From Rhizophagus clarus (lineage: Eukaryota > Glomeromycota > Glomeromycetes > Glomerales > Glomeraceae): a DNA stretch of 64,000 nucleotides. This document shows positions 42,579 to 55,189 of this stretch, one piece after another; the stretch's first letter is position 1; each line of letters begins with the position of its first letter. The notes beneath the pieces are model-generated. The model saw only the letters and a program-made list of their open reading frames with translations, made no database searches and was not told the origin of the DNA. The stretch covers positions 2,501 through 66,500 of the forward strand of contig BLAL01000060.1 in the NCBI GenBank assembly GCA_015698045.1, in the 5' to 3' direction. The position numbers and the translations under genes were made by a program.

Positions 42579-43636
42579 GCAAGTGCGTAACGTAAATTGG
42601 CTAAACGCGTAACGTAAAGTGGCAAAATTACATAATTACGTTACTCCCTTTATATAAAGGCACAGAACGTATAATGAAACTTTTTTACCTTACGTTACTT
42701 CCTAATTTTAGTCATGTGATCTGCACGATGGCAAATGTTTATTTGATTTGTAACATTTACCTTAAAAAAAAAAAATATAAAAAAATATAATGAATTATAA
42801 TTTATTTTAAATAGATTTTTGATAACACATTTATTTATAAATCAATATATTATACATTTACTAAAATAAAATCAATTTTAATAAACAAATAAACAATATT
42901 TTTAATGAAATAGTTGCAAATATACATAAAAACCAATTATTTTATAAATATTCAAAAACCAACATAATGAAAAAATATATCTAAATTTTCCAAGGCCTAT
43001 TTAATTTTAAAAAAAAAGTGCTAAAATATGGTATAAAGTGTAATTTCATATAAAGTATTGATGTTATTATTAAAATTAATGCTTGAGTGGACCCGTACCT
43101 GCTGAACAACTTCACTTAAACTTCTTGAGTTTATTTCATTTAGCAAAGGCATACTGTAAAATCTAAAAATAAATGTAGTACAGTTTTTCTTAAATAAAGA
43201 CATTTATTTCTTCACAAGTATCTAAATAATAAAATTAATACACGCATATTTTCATACTTTTTAAATGATTGAAGTGTTAAAATTAATATTATAAAATTTA
43301 TAAAAAAACGCGTTCATAGTAAATAAAAATAAGTTACAGCTTAACACTTTTCTTTAAAAATATTGAACTCTTTTATTATTTGATAGATTTTTAAAAAAAT
43401 AAAAAAGAAAAAGAGAAGTTCGTGGGAGAAATAATTTTTTTGTGACGGTAAATAATAACAAATAAAAGCTGATCGCGCCACAAATTCTGTACAAATCACG
43501 TGACATTTATAAGTAAGTAACGTAAGATGGAAAAAATTTTCACTTTATGTTACGTACCTTATATTATTATAGTAAGCACATGTGATTTTATGATGCTTTC
43601 CATTTCATACTTAACCAATTTACGTTACTCACTTTC
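42579..43636. mobile_element. MITE with TA-flanked inverted ends
   Basis: The left end GCAAGTGCGTAACGTAAATT and the right end in complement GAAAGTGAGTAACGTAAATT match at 17 of 20 positions, and GGCTAA/GGTTAA continues the match. TA flanks both sides (42577-42578, 43637-43638). More inner GTAACGTAA words occur near both ends (42610, 42640, 42695, 43520, 43548). There is no convincing gene inside; a 60-codon minus frame at 43021-43203 is not supported. A CACGTGAC site is at 43498. A TA duplication suggests a Tc1/mariner-like origin, uncertain. Confidence 0.65.
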
Positions 43637-43739
43637 TATGCAGTGCGCCTGCGCCCAATCTACTCCATAATTTTTATAATTTAATCGTAAATCGCGTTAA
43701 TTACTAATAAATAATTACTTTTTTTATTGATATTTTTTT

Positions 43740-44180
43740 GTTTTTTTTTTTGAAGTGAGGTTTTTCATACCTTTTTTTTTGAGAAATTTATTCATCGTAC
43801 ATTCAATATCATTGCTACCTCTCTATCATTTGACTTTTTTTCTTTGAGGTAGTTAGTACGTGTGTTATTTTTCTTTTTTTCTTAGGCGCCTGTTTTTTTT
43901 TTCTCTTTCATTTTAAATGGTTATTAACGTTCTTTTCAGCTTTTTTTGTAGCAACAGCTCTCTGAACAATGTGGTTAAAAAAGAGCTAAAGGAGGTGGTT
44001 TTCCGTCTCTTTCATTATAAAACGTTTACTAACGTTATTCTTTTGACTTATTTTTTTTGCAGTAACAGCTTCTAGTAGACTAAGCTATCTCATAGAGTGA
44101 TGGGTAAATTATTTTGTTTCTTTACTTACAGAATGTTTGCCAATGTTCTATAGTTTTACAGTAAATAATGTTCCTTTTTT
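43740..44180 (+). repeat. Short exon/intron-like array
   Basis: T-rich acceptor-like ends occur at 43885 (TTAG, then GCGCC), 43951 (TTTTGTAG, then CAACAGCTC), 44061 (TTTTGCAG, then TAACAGCTT) and 44160 (TTTACAG). Spacers contain GGTTATTAACGTTC, ACGTTTACTAACGTTA and GTTTGCCAATGTTC, the same branch-site-like palindrome seen in the large arrays. Exon-like pieces two and three share AACAGCT. Donor-like GTGGTTTTC and GTAAATT follow. This is a minimal array immediately beside the TA MITE. Confidence 0.5.
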
Positions 44181-44660
44181 TTTATAAAAATTAACTTGGA
44201 CTCCTATTACTGTAGCATGAACTCCTTTTACCGTAGCATGATCATATATATCAATGAAATGAGATAATTTAATAGAATTCGCCTATAGAAACTGTTCCTA
44301 AAAAAATAAAATTCAAATTATGATATGAAGAAATGAAGGAATAATTAAATAAATTTCTTCAAATAACATGTAACAATAAATAAGCTTGCAATTGCTTAAA
44401 TTCGGTACCATACTTATTTATAATATAAATATATTTAAAGTGGTACTTATATTTATTTTCAAGTTTTCTTTCCAGGTAGTGCTTAAAATCAGGTGATGCT
44501 TAAAATTGGGAGAATATGGTATCTTTGAGAACCATAAATCTGAACATTGTTCATGTTTTGCCACAATTCACGATATAAATTTCAATAAGCAGGCAAAGAA
44601 CAATTTTGTTGGTGCAGTTAACTAATGTAAGATTGCGATATTCAGGTAAGAAACTGACTA

Positions 44661-44811
44661 CAATCTAACCTCGATATATCGATATCCGACATAACGATGG
44701 GATCCTACCATATATGAGAGCATATAAATATCGGTATAATTTTGATATAACGATATTTTTTTCAAAGTTCCATATGAGCCCCGACGTATAGTTTATATCG
44801 GAGTTTGACTG
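44661..44811. mobile_element. Short pogo/Tigger-like MITE
   Basis: The left end CAATCTAACCTCGATATA and the right end in complement CAGTCAAACTCCGATATA are similar inverted repeats. TA precedes the left end, and the expected TA on the right reads CA. The interior is a near palindrome of AACGATAT / ATATCGG words. The ends and the size of about 150 bases fit pogo/Tigger-derived MITEs. Minus-strand open text across it is not a gene. Confidence 0.65.
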
Positions 44812-47800
44812 CACATTTAGAATTAAAGGGATTTTTATTATATGAATATCTGCACTCATCGTGTAAGCACAATCAGTTTGAGAAACCATCGCCTTTCATA
44901 TTAATTTTCTCATAATTCATCTAAACGTGTTACCTATGAGATTATTAGACTTGTAAATTATTTCAATTTAAGGTTATAATAAAATCATATTTATAGAAGC
45001 TAAAATACATTTACTGATAATGCATCACGAGCTAAATTTATCGTTAGTCTAGAATGAAAAAAAAACCATTTATGAACTGAACTTAGCAAAACATAAAAAC
45101 ATATTTAAAACTCTGCGCATTTTTTTTATTTATTCTTGATTTATTAATTTTAAGTCATGAATGAATATATAAATATTAGAACTAGAATAAATTTCTATTA
45201 TTTAATATTAACAAAATTATATATTTTTTTAATATATCTATATAAATTATCATCTTGCTAGTAAATTCTTTAAAACTTTTCGCATTTGAGTCATTGTAGA
45301 ATCAGAAGATCGTTAAACAGGTTGTTGGACTTGTTGCTGAATCTGTTGTTAGACCAACTGAAAGATCGTACATTCTGTCGAAATGTTAGGAATTTCATTG
45401 TAAAGTTTCTTTATAATTGTTATGGATAAAGATAATGAAAGTTTATGGTAAATTATTAAAGCATATTATGATATAATATAATAATATATAATAAATATTA
45501 ATGAATAACAAAGTGTGAAAATGAGGGATAAAAGAATATTAAATGATTTCTATGCCCTGATAGTCCGAATTCCGAATTTCGTAATGAAAGAAAATTTACA
45601 CTTTTAAGTATATTTTAATAATAAAAATGGAATTAACAAAAGGAATTACAATAGAAAATCATATAACTAATGTTCTGATAATAAATTTTTAATGAATAGA
45701 ATGAGTGTGAAAATGAGTAATAGTGTGATGCTCGGGTAATCTATTAAGAAAAAGAATACGGTATGAATAAGAATTATAAAAGTAAATTTTTATATGGGTG
45801 TGCATTTGATTATTAACTTTTTTTATCTGTTATATTGTTTTATTTTTTTATAAAAAAATTTTTTTACTATTCCTCTAGGAATTTTCAGAGCTTTATATAA
45901 AAAAAATATCTGATGATCATACGTTTAATTTGGGTATGCTTCAAATTTTTATATTAATGACATCTTTATCGGAATTAACGGAACAATTGCTTCAAATACG
46001 TTGTTTCCGTTTTCTCGTTAGTATTATTTAATTAGGTCCACGGTCATGATTTATTTCTGATCTAGAAAAATGTCACATGATATAAAAAAGTGACGAGAAC
46101 AAAAACAAAGGTGTACAAATTTATTAACTCATTTCTCACCCGGACAATAAAATATTTTGCATAATACTGCATGAAAGAAAGCAAGCCAACCATCCTTTTA
46201 TTTTACAGAAGCACGCCAAATTTCTGTGAAAGAAAATGCATGATCACCTCTTTTTTAAAAAATAGATAAATAATGAAATTTAAGGACAATACAATATATT
46301 TAAAGTATCGTAAATCGGACTTTCTTGAAATATTTTAATCTTGTATGTGATACGTGATAACTATATATGCAAAGAATCATTTATATATTTATAAGTAATG
46401 TCATATGATTTTCGGTATATCCCATATTTAGCTGTTATACAGAAAGCTCCTCCACGCATTTATTTATTCATTAAAAATTATTTAATAATTATATTATTGA
46501 GTATAGTAATGCAATTAGATTTATAATACTAAAATTCCGGTCGTTATTTACTCAAAATATTATAACATCATTGCTACTTCAAAATCGCGGGATGCAATTT
46601 TCAAATTCTTTTCTTTTTTTGTAGAATAATAAAGAAAATTTTATTGCCTAAATTTGTTCATATTGTCCATTTCTTTGATAAGAATATCCTATTTACGTTC
46701 TGCATTCATTATAAAATATCTAAACAAAGGATGGCATATGACTGATTCTGAAACGCCAACGTACATTGAATTTTCTTTAAATTTTTATTGGGATTATTAA
46801 AATATCAATAAAAGATGCATATGACATATGACCGATTCTGAAACGCCAACGTACATTGAAATCTCTAAAAATTATTTTTTTTTTTAGAATTATTAATAAA
46901 TTATCGTTTGAATCAAGAAAAACTAATTAACCTTTTAAAGGTATGAAGCATTTTTTCTTTCTTTTTTTTCTGTATATAAAACTTCATTGTAAAATCATGC
47001 ACCAATTTATTCGTTTATCTACATGTTTCACACATGTTTGTACCAATGATTTAAATAAATACCATAATGTTAATAATAACAAAATATGTGTATATATTTA
47101 TTTTAAGATATAACATTCTGTAAAAGGAACAATTAAAAGCCTCATGAAATACGCCCTTGATGATCATATTGTTCTATTGCATTTGTTTGCATAATTCATT
47201 CAAATGCCTAGAATAAACATATTGAACTTCCTTTCCTTGGGATGTTAAAACGCGAAAAAGGAAATTTTTCACGTGATGTCTGGCCAAGATTATGTTACAC
47301 GATCAGCCAAGGATCTGCAAACTTTTTAAGGCATTATAAATTATGTGAACTTATCTTTTACTTCTTTATTTACGTTATTAGTCCGTGACAAAAGACTATA
47401 CATTTCTATACAAAAGTTTCATGAATACCCATCTGTCCCACCTCTCAAAAATTGAGTTGATGCATGTTTCTACGCTTGTGCTCTAAACTTCAACAACGAT
47501 TTTTAAAACATTCAATATTACGGTCACATTCTGCACGGTCAACCCTTAATATTTAGCTTAATATATATACACTGAAATGTATTCGTATCAGGCAATATGA
47601 TACGTAGTTTGTGAGTAAAACTCTAGATTTGAAACTGAGAATGCGAATTCTGGCAAAATGCGCAGTATAAATGAGAACATTTTTAACAATTTACACACTT
47701 CTTAGTAACAGTGTAGATAATCTGTGGCTATGTTTAATTTAATCGTGCCATGTGTCATCTACTTAGGGCTTAAAAAGTTATGACTTATAATTTTAATAAT

Positions 47801-47885
47801 TTACATAGTTAGAAAAAGCCATATTGTAACTCATTCTATTTTTGGAACCGCGGTTTTCGTGCGTTCTAATTAGAAAATCTTTACA
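44812..47885. other. Gene-poor AT-rich region with small remnants
   Basis: The minus strand at about 45254-45400 reads QQIQQQVQQPV and, after a stop, STMTQMRKVLKNLLAR before a TGA. It is probably the glutamine-rich end of a decayed gene. A direct duplication lies at 46734-46860. A TCACGTGATG site is at 47269. Nothing else is recognised. Confidence 0.35.
46734..46860. repeat. Direct repeat, 90-base period
   Basis: The 37-base sequence GCATATGAC(T/C)GATTCTGAAACGCC followed by AACGTACATTGAA occurs at 46734-46770 and 46824-46860 with one difference. Both copies are followed by similar AAATTTTTATTGGGATTATT-like text, so the unit is about 90 bases. Confidence 0.75.
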
Positions 47886-48308
47886 TTAATATTCTTGTAT
47901 ATATACAAGGATTTGTTGGCTTAGTGGAGGCTTTGTTACATTGAATTTGTGGCTGCAACTTGCAATATAAAGACATATAAGACAAGTTATTAAATTTGCG
48001 TCATTTATTTTTTCCAAGAATTTTTCACAAACAAAAATACTAAAATTTACATTATATATACAACCTTGTTCAATAGTACTATTCAGAGCATGTTTTTTAT
48101 ATTTAAAAAAATAACAAGCATTTTTACTCAAATCTATTCTAATTACTGTTATTATATAAAAGTTATGGTTCACTGCTATGATTATTGCAGAAATATAATA
48201 TTCTAAAAGTAATAATGCATTATGCGTTACTAGATAAATTAATAAATGAGCCTCATATTGGGATAGGCGTTTTGATACTGGAAAATGAGGCACAATATTG
48301 TACTTCAA
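47886..48308 (-). CDS. Hypothetical ORF, 140 residues
   Basis: An uninterrupted minus-strand frame from 48308 (MKYNIVPHFPVSKRLSQYEA) to 47886. Hydrophobic stretches (LLIYLVTHNALLLLEYYISA and LITCLICLYIASC) could be membrane segments. The length is notable for this AT content, but no family is recognised and the frame may be a chance opening. A plus-strand frame at 48391-48585 (64 codons) is equally unassigned. Confidence 0.25.
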   Translation of the reverse strand: MKYNIVPHFPVSKRLSQYEAHLLIYLVTHNALLLLEYYISAIIIAVNHNFYIITVIRIDLSKNACYFFKYKKHALNSTIEQGCIYNVNFSIFVCEKFLEKINDANLITCLICLYIASCSHKFNVTKPPLSQQILVYIQEY

Positions 48309-48585
48309 ATCATCATTTCCTTTATGTTCAAAAGCACTTTGATATAATAGACCACTGGTTATAGGAAATTCATATTGGGTTTACGCAGAAATGATAAATC
48401 ACTGTCATCAATTAAGATATTCAAGCAAAGATAACATAGAAGATAAAGATGTTGGTAGACAAATTGCAAAATATCATGATAAAACACAGCATTGTGAAAA
48501 GAAATCTAAGGATGTTATTTACAAGGGATTAGATAATTGTTCAGCGAATTTTAGAAGAACATCATTAAGTGTTGACGGAAATTAG

Positions 48586-49442
48586 AAATTCATCAAGTAG
48601 TAAAAATCAAATTTAAAAGTCCTGGTACATATTTTTAGAAAAAAAATTGATTATTTTCCTTAATAATATTTTTTAATTAATGCATTGTTTTTTTCATTTA
48701 TTGTAACAAAATGGTATTGAATATTGCAATTGCAAAACACTTGTTTGAAATATATAATTAATTAAGTAAATAATTTCAAAATTAGAAAATATTATGATAA
48801 AAGAAAAATGTTTTACTTGTAATCAAATTTAGTCCTCACAAAAAGTTATAGATCAAGAAATGAAATTTGTTACCTTTAAGAACAATAAATAAGAGTGAAA
48901 AATAACATGTTAATTATAATTTTATTTTACTATTTAAGTTTAATTATTACATAAATGAGATTGAAACTATAAACAAAAATGAAAAGAAAAACAATCCATA
49001 AATACTGTAAATTTAAAAAGAAATAATTTAAAAACTATTTAGCATTATTATAATACAGCATTATTACATTATTATGGTACACACTAGCATTTTAAAAGCG
49101 ACGGCCCTGGTCGTGACAATGAACTCTTAAAATGTGAAAGGCAAAACTACTTTTACAATAAACACAAAGTCTACTTTAAAGGTAAATTATTCTGTCACAT
49201 AAACGAAGCTTCAAATATTCATCTGAAAGCCGTGTAATAATAGGAAATTATATTATAAGTACGATATGTTTATAGGATAGGTTTACTGATTCCGGAGTTA
49301 TTGTAATCAAAAATCAATAATTAATATAAAAATTTTTACAAACAAGAATGAAAAATTTATTTGATTATATTTTAAATAAGCATACCTTTTTTTTAAAATT
49401 ATTATTATTTATCTTCCTCTTTTATTTCTACATAAGACCTTA
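48586..49442. other. AT-rich spacer
   Basis: No gene or clear repeat seen on either strand. Confidence 0.4.
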
Positions 49443-51016
49443 TTGAGTCTGATACAGATAGACCTATTACTAATTAATTATATATATATTGGAAATGAAA
49501 AGATTTCAATTACTGTCTTTCTCCACAGAACAACATATCACCTTTTTACAAGAAAACTATTTGGCTTTGATGATAAAGATTTAGACATACTTCATCATGA
49601 AAAAATTAATGGCATTCTTTCCTCCTTTATTTACTTTAATACCCTTTTATATTTAAGCCAATTGAAATAGCGTTATCCAGTAGTAGGTTTGCTTTCCAAT
49701 TATGATTAAAGTTACTGGGTAATATGTAAGAGTAAAAGAGGAAAGGCATTACTATTCTCTAATTATATACTAACTCTAAATACTAAAAGAGCTGAAAACT
49801 CTTAAAAAAAGCTTGATTATATTATCCTAATTACAATGTTTATGAGCCAACATCAGTAATAACACCATTCAATATAACACCAGAGGGTAGCATTGGAATT
49901 AGGAATAAGCTTAAACCTAATTACAAAAATTAGGTTTAGTATTTCAAACTTCTTTCAGCACAATATGTTTATGGTGTGCTGGAGGTTTTAATGATTTACT
50001 GATTCCAAATTATAGTAAAAAGAATCTTGATATAAAATTATTATAAGCAAAAATGAAATGATAATTTTCAATTATTTCCAAATTTTTAATTGTAATAGAT
50101 ATCAATGCTCATAATAAATGAAAATATTCATTTAAAGAAAAAAGAAAATGGATGATGAACATAAACTGAAGTAATCATATTACAAATCAGGATACACCCA
50201 TAATGAAACTTTTCGCATATGATTGTCAAAATGTGTTCCAATCCTTTGCACTACTTAAAGAGTTCAAAAATCATGAAAATAGAAGTTGATGATATAAACA
50301 AAATTACAAACATTTTAGAAATATCAATCAACATTATAAATTTCAGTAACCTAACTGATTCATGAGGTTGTACAGTATGAGGTTCATTCAACATAAAAGT
50401 TTTACTCTTAACAAAGTAAACCTGTATCAAACAATATTACTTATGAAATGTGAAAATATTTTCCAAAAAATTATTTATATTTAATCCTTATTGATTATAT
50501 TTAACAATATCCTTATAAAACGATAAATCCAATTACTGGAGAAGATTGTTTTTCATAAGTGACCCAACACATGTGTTTAAAAGTATAGGAACAATTATCA
50601 AAAAGTCATACAGACGAGAAGAATTCCAGGGAAATAATGCTAAAAGGAAAAAAGATCAGTTGAAGACATGTAAAAGGTGTTCACGAATATACGAATCAGC
50701 ATGTGACAGCAAAAGCCACCAAACTTACAAAAACGCTTTTATCATCAAAGAGATTCTAGCTAATTGGAACAAATTGCTTCTTTTTCTGATTTTAAACCGA
50801 GTGGAATTGCGACCTAAACAATGCAAGACCTATTATTTTATGAAATCACTAAGAAAAAGTATTACACAAGAGGAAGTATCATCACTCCTTTGGGTTATAT
50901 ACTACGACCCTCTTTTTCAAACTATTGAAATAATCTTTGAAAGCATCACTAGATACAAAAATCCATATAACATCTATACGCTCAATAATGTCCTAAGATT
51001 ATTGGATGATATATAA
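49443..51016 (+). pseudogene. Decayed LINE ORF2 fragment (endonuclease to RT palm)
   Basis: Readable pieces follow LINE ORF2 order. Around 49670-49760 VGLLSNYD...VICKSKRGKALLF resembles the core of the AP-endonuclease. About 50090 IVIDINAHNK replaces the GDFN-type motif. 50800-51016 holds KSITQEEVSSLLWVIYYDPL, close to QGEVVSPLMWIIYYDPLF of the intact LINE at 15838-24445, then VLRLLDDI in place of the SYLDD box. Many stops and frame changes (for example after 49670, throughout 49700-50540) show it is old. It is probably a different LINE family from the intact copy, given low identity. Confidence 0.6.
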
Positions 51017-51304
51017 TTTTACACAACGTTTCAAAATTTGTTGTTGCTTTTATAATTTATCCAAATTAATGAATTAAGTGATATCTAAATAGTGGTTGCA
51101 AAACCAAAAGCAGAACCCATTACTCCTGATTTATCGTATCAAATTATTGTTTTTATATCTTGTTATAAAAAGTAATTTTGACAAGGTTTTATTAGACCTT
51201 TTGATGATTTTTTTAAATTAGAATATTTTTTTTTTTTGTATTTTTGAATTTTATAATTTTTTGATTAATATTCATTTTTTGATATTTGGTGGTATTTAAC
51301 CTAT

Positions 51305-51625
51305 GGATTATTTTTTTTATGAAGAATGGGCCAACTCTTTCTTGGCAAAGCTATGGGTCCTTTTAACATTTCTAATGAGTGCTCTACAATAATCAAATTC
51401 ATTAATGGATGCCTCATATACTTTCGGCATATAGAGCCAATGTATAACCAATACCCAAACCTAAGGCTTGGTGTGTAATTTCAATAATACTCGTCCAATT
51501 ACTTTATTAGAAACAACCCGCCTGTAAAGCCATGGTTAAAATTATTTGGCTACAATTCAATATAAAGTTCTTAAGGGAAATCAATTTGCAGGCCCTTTGT
51601 ACTTCTACTTTTGAACCGATTCATA
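51305..51625 (+). pseudogene. Second decayed LINE RT fragment
   Basis: NTRPITLLETTR (about 51493-51528), then VLKGNQFAGPLCTSTFEPIH (about 51565-51625), match the early RT motifs of LINEs (compare NNTRPIILLESTRK and NNRAGLIGESTLQP in the intact copy). Upstream, NGPTLSWQSYGSF fits the preceding region. These motifs belong before the palm motif at 50880-50940, yet lie after it, so this is a second insertion or a rearranged piece. Stops and frame changes are present. Confidence 0.6.
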
Positions 51626-51835
51626 TAATTAGACCAAATTCATCTTTTTTGTATATTAAATTTTTGGGTTTTTTTTTTACGCACCCACTCAAAATACATA
51701 GGGTGATATATAATGGTGACAAATAGTTTTTTTAGCATTAAAATTTTCTAAGTCCATAGATTAAGCAATAAAAATGAAGAACGGGAAGGTGTGACACTGT
51801 TACACATGTGACAAATTTCCTACCATAGCAAACTA

Positions 51836-51866
51836 ACCCTAACCTAACCCTAACCTAACCCTAAAC
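51836..51866. repeat. Interstitial telomere-like repeat
   Basis: Alternating units AACCCTAACCT: ACCCTAACCTAACCCTAACC, then TAACCCTAAA. It is made of TTAGGG and TTAGG type units on the complementary strand, lies far from the subtelomere-like start of the window, and directly follows the LINE remnants. It may mark a healed break or a telomere-seeded retroposon end. Confidence 0.8.
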
Positions 51867-53121
51867 TTCTGATGTTATAGCCAATCATTAGGGAGATGGT
51901 GCGTAAAAAACAAATTTCCTAAATTTTTATCTACTTAAAACATTATATTTTTGATCAAATTATTAAGTCAGATAATTGTTTCCTCTTTACTTGGAAAGAA
52001 ATTAAAAAGTAGCTTGTCGAATAATAATTATCAAATTACCTGTATCACTTATTCCTATAATGAGAAAAAGATATTTTTGATCTTATGTTAGATAATATAA
52101 TTTATATAATTTGTTTTAATATATTTATTCAGTTAATCTCTGGTGAAATATTTGAAAGGTTGATATAATTTTTGTTAAATAAAAATATTGTAGATATCAA
52201 ATAGATAAAGAAAATTTAAAATATGCATCATACTAAATAAAAAGATCATATTATAAATTTATTGTATGGTTTATGTGACTGAATCAGAAATATATGAAAA
52301 TGGCGCATTGATATACTAATTTGATATTTAGATTGTATATAAAGAGAAAAAAAAAACAAAAAAAAAGAAGAGAGTTCAAAAATTCAAAGAGAGTAATTCG
52401 TTTGATTTCCAATTATGACTTTACACAAATATTTTCATTCAAACTAATGATTGTTTTTTTATTCGTCTAACATCATCCAATTGAAAGAACTCGTCTATGA
52501 TGAGACATTTCATAAATTAGTACATTTCGAATTCAATTATTGTATTGTGTTGTTAAACAAAAAGTTGGGTAGCGGAATTGAACTACCATACCTTTTTACT
52601 TACTAGATCAGATGATAAAGTAGTAATTACAAATAAATTAAAAGAATTATATTATGTGTGCAAATTTTTGTCCATTTCCAATTATCTTAATCATGATATC
52701 GATAAACGAGATTAAGGATTTACGAACAATAAAACTTTGTTTTTCACTCCGGACAACAGAATACGTTACCTATTTATAATATCTCATCTAGATATTACTA
52801 ATACGTAACCAGACTTCAGTTAGAGAGAATGGATAGGAGATAAGGAGATATATATGAATTAAATTTATAAATACTTTAAAAAGAGATTGGATAATGAGTG
52901 AAGTAAAATTTTGAAAGTTAATATTTTGTGTGAGCTTTTATTTATAGCAATTTAATCGTAAGGTGGTAAGGAGAATAATTTATTAGCAGCTAGCAATAGC
53001 AATTTTACTACTACAATTTTAATTTCGCTATCAAGCTATAAACTCTCTCAAAATCGAAAATCATTCGTTCAAAGAATTTCATTATTATGCAATTGTTTAC
53101 ACTGCTTACTTTTAACTTATC
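51867..53121. other. AT-rich spacer
   Basis: No gene recognised. A purine-rich run lies at 52342-52395. GGTAGCGGAATTGAACTACC (52568-52587) is an imperfect hairpin resembling a tRNA T-arm without the rest of a tRNA. Confidence 0.35.
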
Positions 53122-53265
53122 GGGGGTCCGTTAAAGCGGGATAGATTTGACAGAATAGATTTTTACTAACCGAAAAAAATTCAAGTCCCTAGAATAAATA
53201 ATAGGGTGTGATGCCGGTGACAAATATTTTACTATGACCACGTGATTTTACCCGCTACGTCCCCC
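53122..53265. mobile_element. MITE, GGGGGTCCGTTAAAGCG family, copy 1
   Basis: The left end is GGGGGTCCGTTAAAGCGGGA and the right end in complement GGGGGACGTAGCGGGTAAAA, with a CACGTGAT site just inside the right end. It shares ends and interior words (TTTTTACTAAC, GACAAATATTTTACTATGA) with 59014-59223. It has degraded ends and no clear TSD; 144 bases. Confidence 0.65.
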
Positions 53266-55189
53266 AAGTTGATTTCGTTGAAATATTACTTAGAAACTCT
53301 TAACTGAAGCTTTTGAATATTCGTATACATTTATATGAGTGAACGTAATTATCAAGAAGAAATATACATGTAAATAATAGAAAGAAGAGTATAATTAATC
53401 GTGGTTCGTGTGCCAAACGGAACAAAAATAATGATTTAAAAAATGTTTTATGTTCATGAAATTATTCAATTTAAAAAAAAAATGAAAATAAAAAATGAAA
53501 TTTTAGGAATATTTACTTAATTTTTTTAACGAGGCAGCTAGCTTAAAATGAGAAATATTTTTTGCTTTCATAATAAATTTCTTTCGAATAATTTATTAAT
53601 TTATGTCAAAAGTATTATATTACTAAGGTATGTACTACTGTAAGTGTAAATCTGGAGATTTTTAACTAATACTTTTATCGGCGATTTAGCTAAAAATTTT
53701 GTCTAGTTGCCAGCTTTTACATTTGAATAAAATAGTTTGAATGTCAAAGTTTTTCCAATAAAAAATTTCAATCGATTTGGTTAACATTACCTACGTAGAA
53801 ACGCAGATTTGGAATATTCGGGGGCGATACTCCGATTGCTACATGAATTACGAATTGCAGCAATCATTAAGAATCGAAAACCGAAGTCCTTTGTTTCAAA
53901 TGCAAATAAACCGATATTACGGTTTCGCTTTGTGATACAAATAAAATATATATCACAAATTATACTGTATATCACGTCAATATAAATGTTAATATAAATA
54001 TCACATTGTAAAATTTTGCCCCAAAAAAGGTTTCTCCGGCAAATGAGTTATTCTAAATTGCATATATTGATTGTTATCACTGCAATTATATCATTTGTTA
54101 TATTAACGTTATACATACGGAATTTTAAATAAATTTTCCAATTTTGAAATCAACATGAAAATCATTCCTTTTTAATTTTAGTCAAGATCATACGTCATAA
54201 TGCAGGTCAAAAAAATTCTAAATACAGGTCGAATTTTTTAAATCATCGTTACTTTTGAACTTACACGAAAGGGTAACGAGATTCCATAAGTTTGTTCCAG
54301 GCGTCTAAAAAGCATTATACAAACTATAAAAAGACAATAGGATCATCAAAATCATATTATATGTAATTTATGTAAATTAATAGAATAGCAGAATTCTGCA
54401 AAAAAAAACAAAACATAAAAACCGTCATTAATCAATTATTTAAATCAAATTAGAATTAATTAATTACCCGATGCAAATATATATGAAACATGCAATTATT
54501 TTATGAGAACTTCGAAAAATCAATTTTAGCAATTTCAAAATTGCAATTTATTAATAACTTTTTTAAAAGAATAATTAAATTATATTCAGAAACTCCGATG
54601 AATGCATATTGGCATTTTCAAAATTGGCCACTTATCATCTTTTTTTGTTCAAATAATTTTTTTTTTATAGTAAAAATAAATATCCAAAATAGATCAAATG
54701 AAGTACTGCATATAAAGTAATGAATTATTTCGAAATTTCGATAAATATATTACGTTTATTTTTATTGCATCGTTATTGATCTTAATATCGAATCTCAATT
54801 ATATATTGAAATTCTATCTATATTCACAAATATCATAAAACGGAACGGAAAAAGTTTGGACAATAGCAAAATAGCGCATTTTACTTTTAATGATCTTCCG
54901 AGCGATTCTTATTCGAACGAATTATTACTTTTACCTGATAAAGCTAAAAAGGCCATATGACAGATAAATGCTTGCATCATACATATAATGAGTATGTACG
55001 CCAATGTCGGATACACGCAACACAAAGTATCAATAAGTGTATTATGAAAACGAGAATAAAAAAAATATATAAATATAGGCATATATCATGTTCAAAAAAG
55101 AAGAAAAAAAAAATAATTTCATATAAAAATATATCACTTAAAGAAAGTTTATAGAGAAACTAAAATTTTACCTTTTCTTAATTTATAAA
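53266..55189. other. Intergenic region upstream of the P450
   Basis: AT-rich, no recognised gene. 54870-54958 holds coding-like text (TFNDLPSDSYSNELLLLPDK, then a stop) that may be the end of a lost gene. The last 200 bases before 55190 presumably include the P450 promoter, but no clear box stands out. Confidence 0.35.

Noticed and set aside
52568-52587. Possible tRNA T-arm (GGTAGCGGAATTGAACTACC)
   Set aside because: The stem is imperfect, the loop is not seven bases and no other arm is found.
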